Below are positions 41,953 through 42,192 of a stretch of DNA of 42,192 nucleotides, in pieces. The stretch comes from CAYWFU01 sp964457585. GTDB taxonomy: Bacteria > JACRDZ01. Both the position numbers and the translations under genes were made by a program. The notes below the pieces were generated by a model. That model made no database searches. It worked only from the letters and a program-made list of their open reading frames with translations, and was not told the origin of the DNA. The stretch is taken from assembly GCA_964457585.1 (NCBI GenBank), contig CAYWFU010000021.1, positions 1 to 42,192 on the forward strand, in the 5' to 3' direction. Positions within the stretch are counted from its first letter, which is position 1. Every line of letters begins with the position of its first letter.

Positions 41953-42067
41953 TACTTAATTAAGAACGGAAAAAATAATAATCAGATTATTTAATTCCAA
42001 TAAGGTTCAGTATAGGAGTTGTCACATGTTTGGAAATGCCATGTACAATAGATGAATTAATAAAAAT

Positions 42068-42192
42068 ATGAGAAAAAATATTCTAATAATTGAAGAAATA
42101 AAAGAAGAAGAAACTGATGTGAATAAAATAAAAAATTTCAGAGACAGAAGATACCCTGTGGCTCTCAGACTGGGTCAAATCAATTTATATTA
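42068..42192 (+). CDS. Short ORF at window end, possible gene or repeat passenger
   Basis: An open frame MRKNILIIEEIKEEETDVNK... runs to the window edge (41 codons). If the sequence continues as in the inverted copy at the window start, a stop (TAA) would follow at once, giving a 41-aa peptide ending GQINLY. No family recognised. Just upstream is a nine-codon frame MFGNAMYNR (42024-42053) with AGGAG before it. Coding status is doubtful. Confidence 0.25.
   Translation, partial: MRKNILIIEEIKEEETDVNKIKNFRDRRYPVALRLGQINLY
42166..42192. repeat. 27-bp inverted repeat, right copy
   Basis: Exact reverse complement of 28-54. The window ends within it. Confidence 0.8.

Noticed and set aside
1..42192. 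Window as a circular plasmid or phage genome
   Set aside because: The end repeats are inverted, not direct; genes are chromosomal (typA, tRNAs, sat); no replication, capsid or terminase genes are seen.

Overview
The window is AT-rich bacterial DNA (roughly one third G+C by eye) with dense gene packing. Two tRNA genes encode their own CCA ends. There are several predicted lipoproteins, a complete MoxR/Bat operon and a cluster for APS reductase and ATP sulfurylase. This suggests an anaerobic or sulfur-metabolising, Gram-negative-type bacterium from a poorly sampled lineage. I cannot name a phylum from sequence alone. Both ends carry the same 27-bp sequence in inverted orientation, so the window may be a whole contig that stopped at a repeat.

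Layout. 1-6.3 kb is an accessory region. It holds a nitrilase-fold protein overlapping a sigma-54-dependent response regulator, then a two-gene cassette on the minus strand (a probable PD-(D/E)XK nuclease and a large unknown protein), then a HepT/MntA toxin-antitoxin pair. 6.4-6.8 kb has tRNA-Val and tRNA-Asp on the minus strand and a 167-bp palindromic element. 6.9-11.2 kb has typA and an unusual GXGXG/GltD-like/ferredoxin fusion oxidoreductase. 11.2-13.3 kb (minus) has a metallo-beta-lactamase-fold protein, a lipoprotein and an NAD-dependent epimerase-like protein. 13.4-16.1 kb has two tandem beta-propeller lipoproteins and a small membrane protein.

16.5-27.2 kb is a long Bat/MoxR locus on the plus strand: a BatD-like protein, MoxR, DUF58, a parvulin-like chaperone without the PPIase domain, a second anchored protein, BatA, BatB, a TPR protein with a lysine-rich tail, BatD and BatE. 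It runs with only 15 bp of spacing into aprA, then aprB, sat, and an ABC ATPase and permease of the sulfonate/nitrate/taurine type (27.2-32.3 kb). Activation and reduction of sulfate, or the reverse sulfite-oxidising direction, is therefore genetically adjacent to a transporter, but no substrate-binding protein, qmo or dsr gene is present in the window.

32.3-36.3 kb has a VapBC pair, a TetR regulator with a clear promoter/operator, a CPA2-type antiporter with CBS domains, and a second AbrB/PIN pair. That second pair sits between perfect 48-bp direct repeats that duplicate the first codons of the next gene. 36.5-42 kb is a trehalose cluster: a membrane sensor-HAMP-trehalose-6-phosphate synthase fusion preceded by a leader with mutually exclusive hairpins and a strong terminator, then a small membrane protein, OtsB, a DUF5752-like protein and a TreT-like glycosyltransferase.

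A striking genome-wide theme is the intergenic spacers. Many are filled with imperfect palindromes built from short repeated words (CACAGAGAA, GGCACAAA, GGTTGAGGTTAAGG, CAAATAACAAAT, GAAGGCTGAAGG). One of these families has been translated into the C-terminus of a Bat-locus protein.
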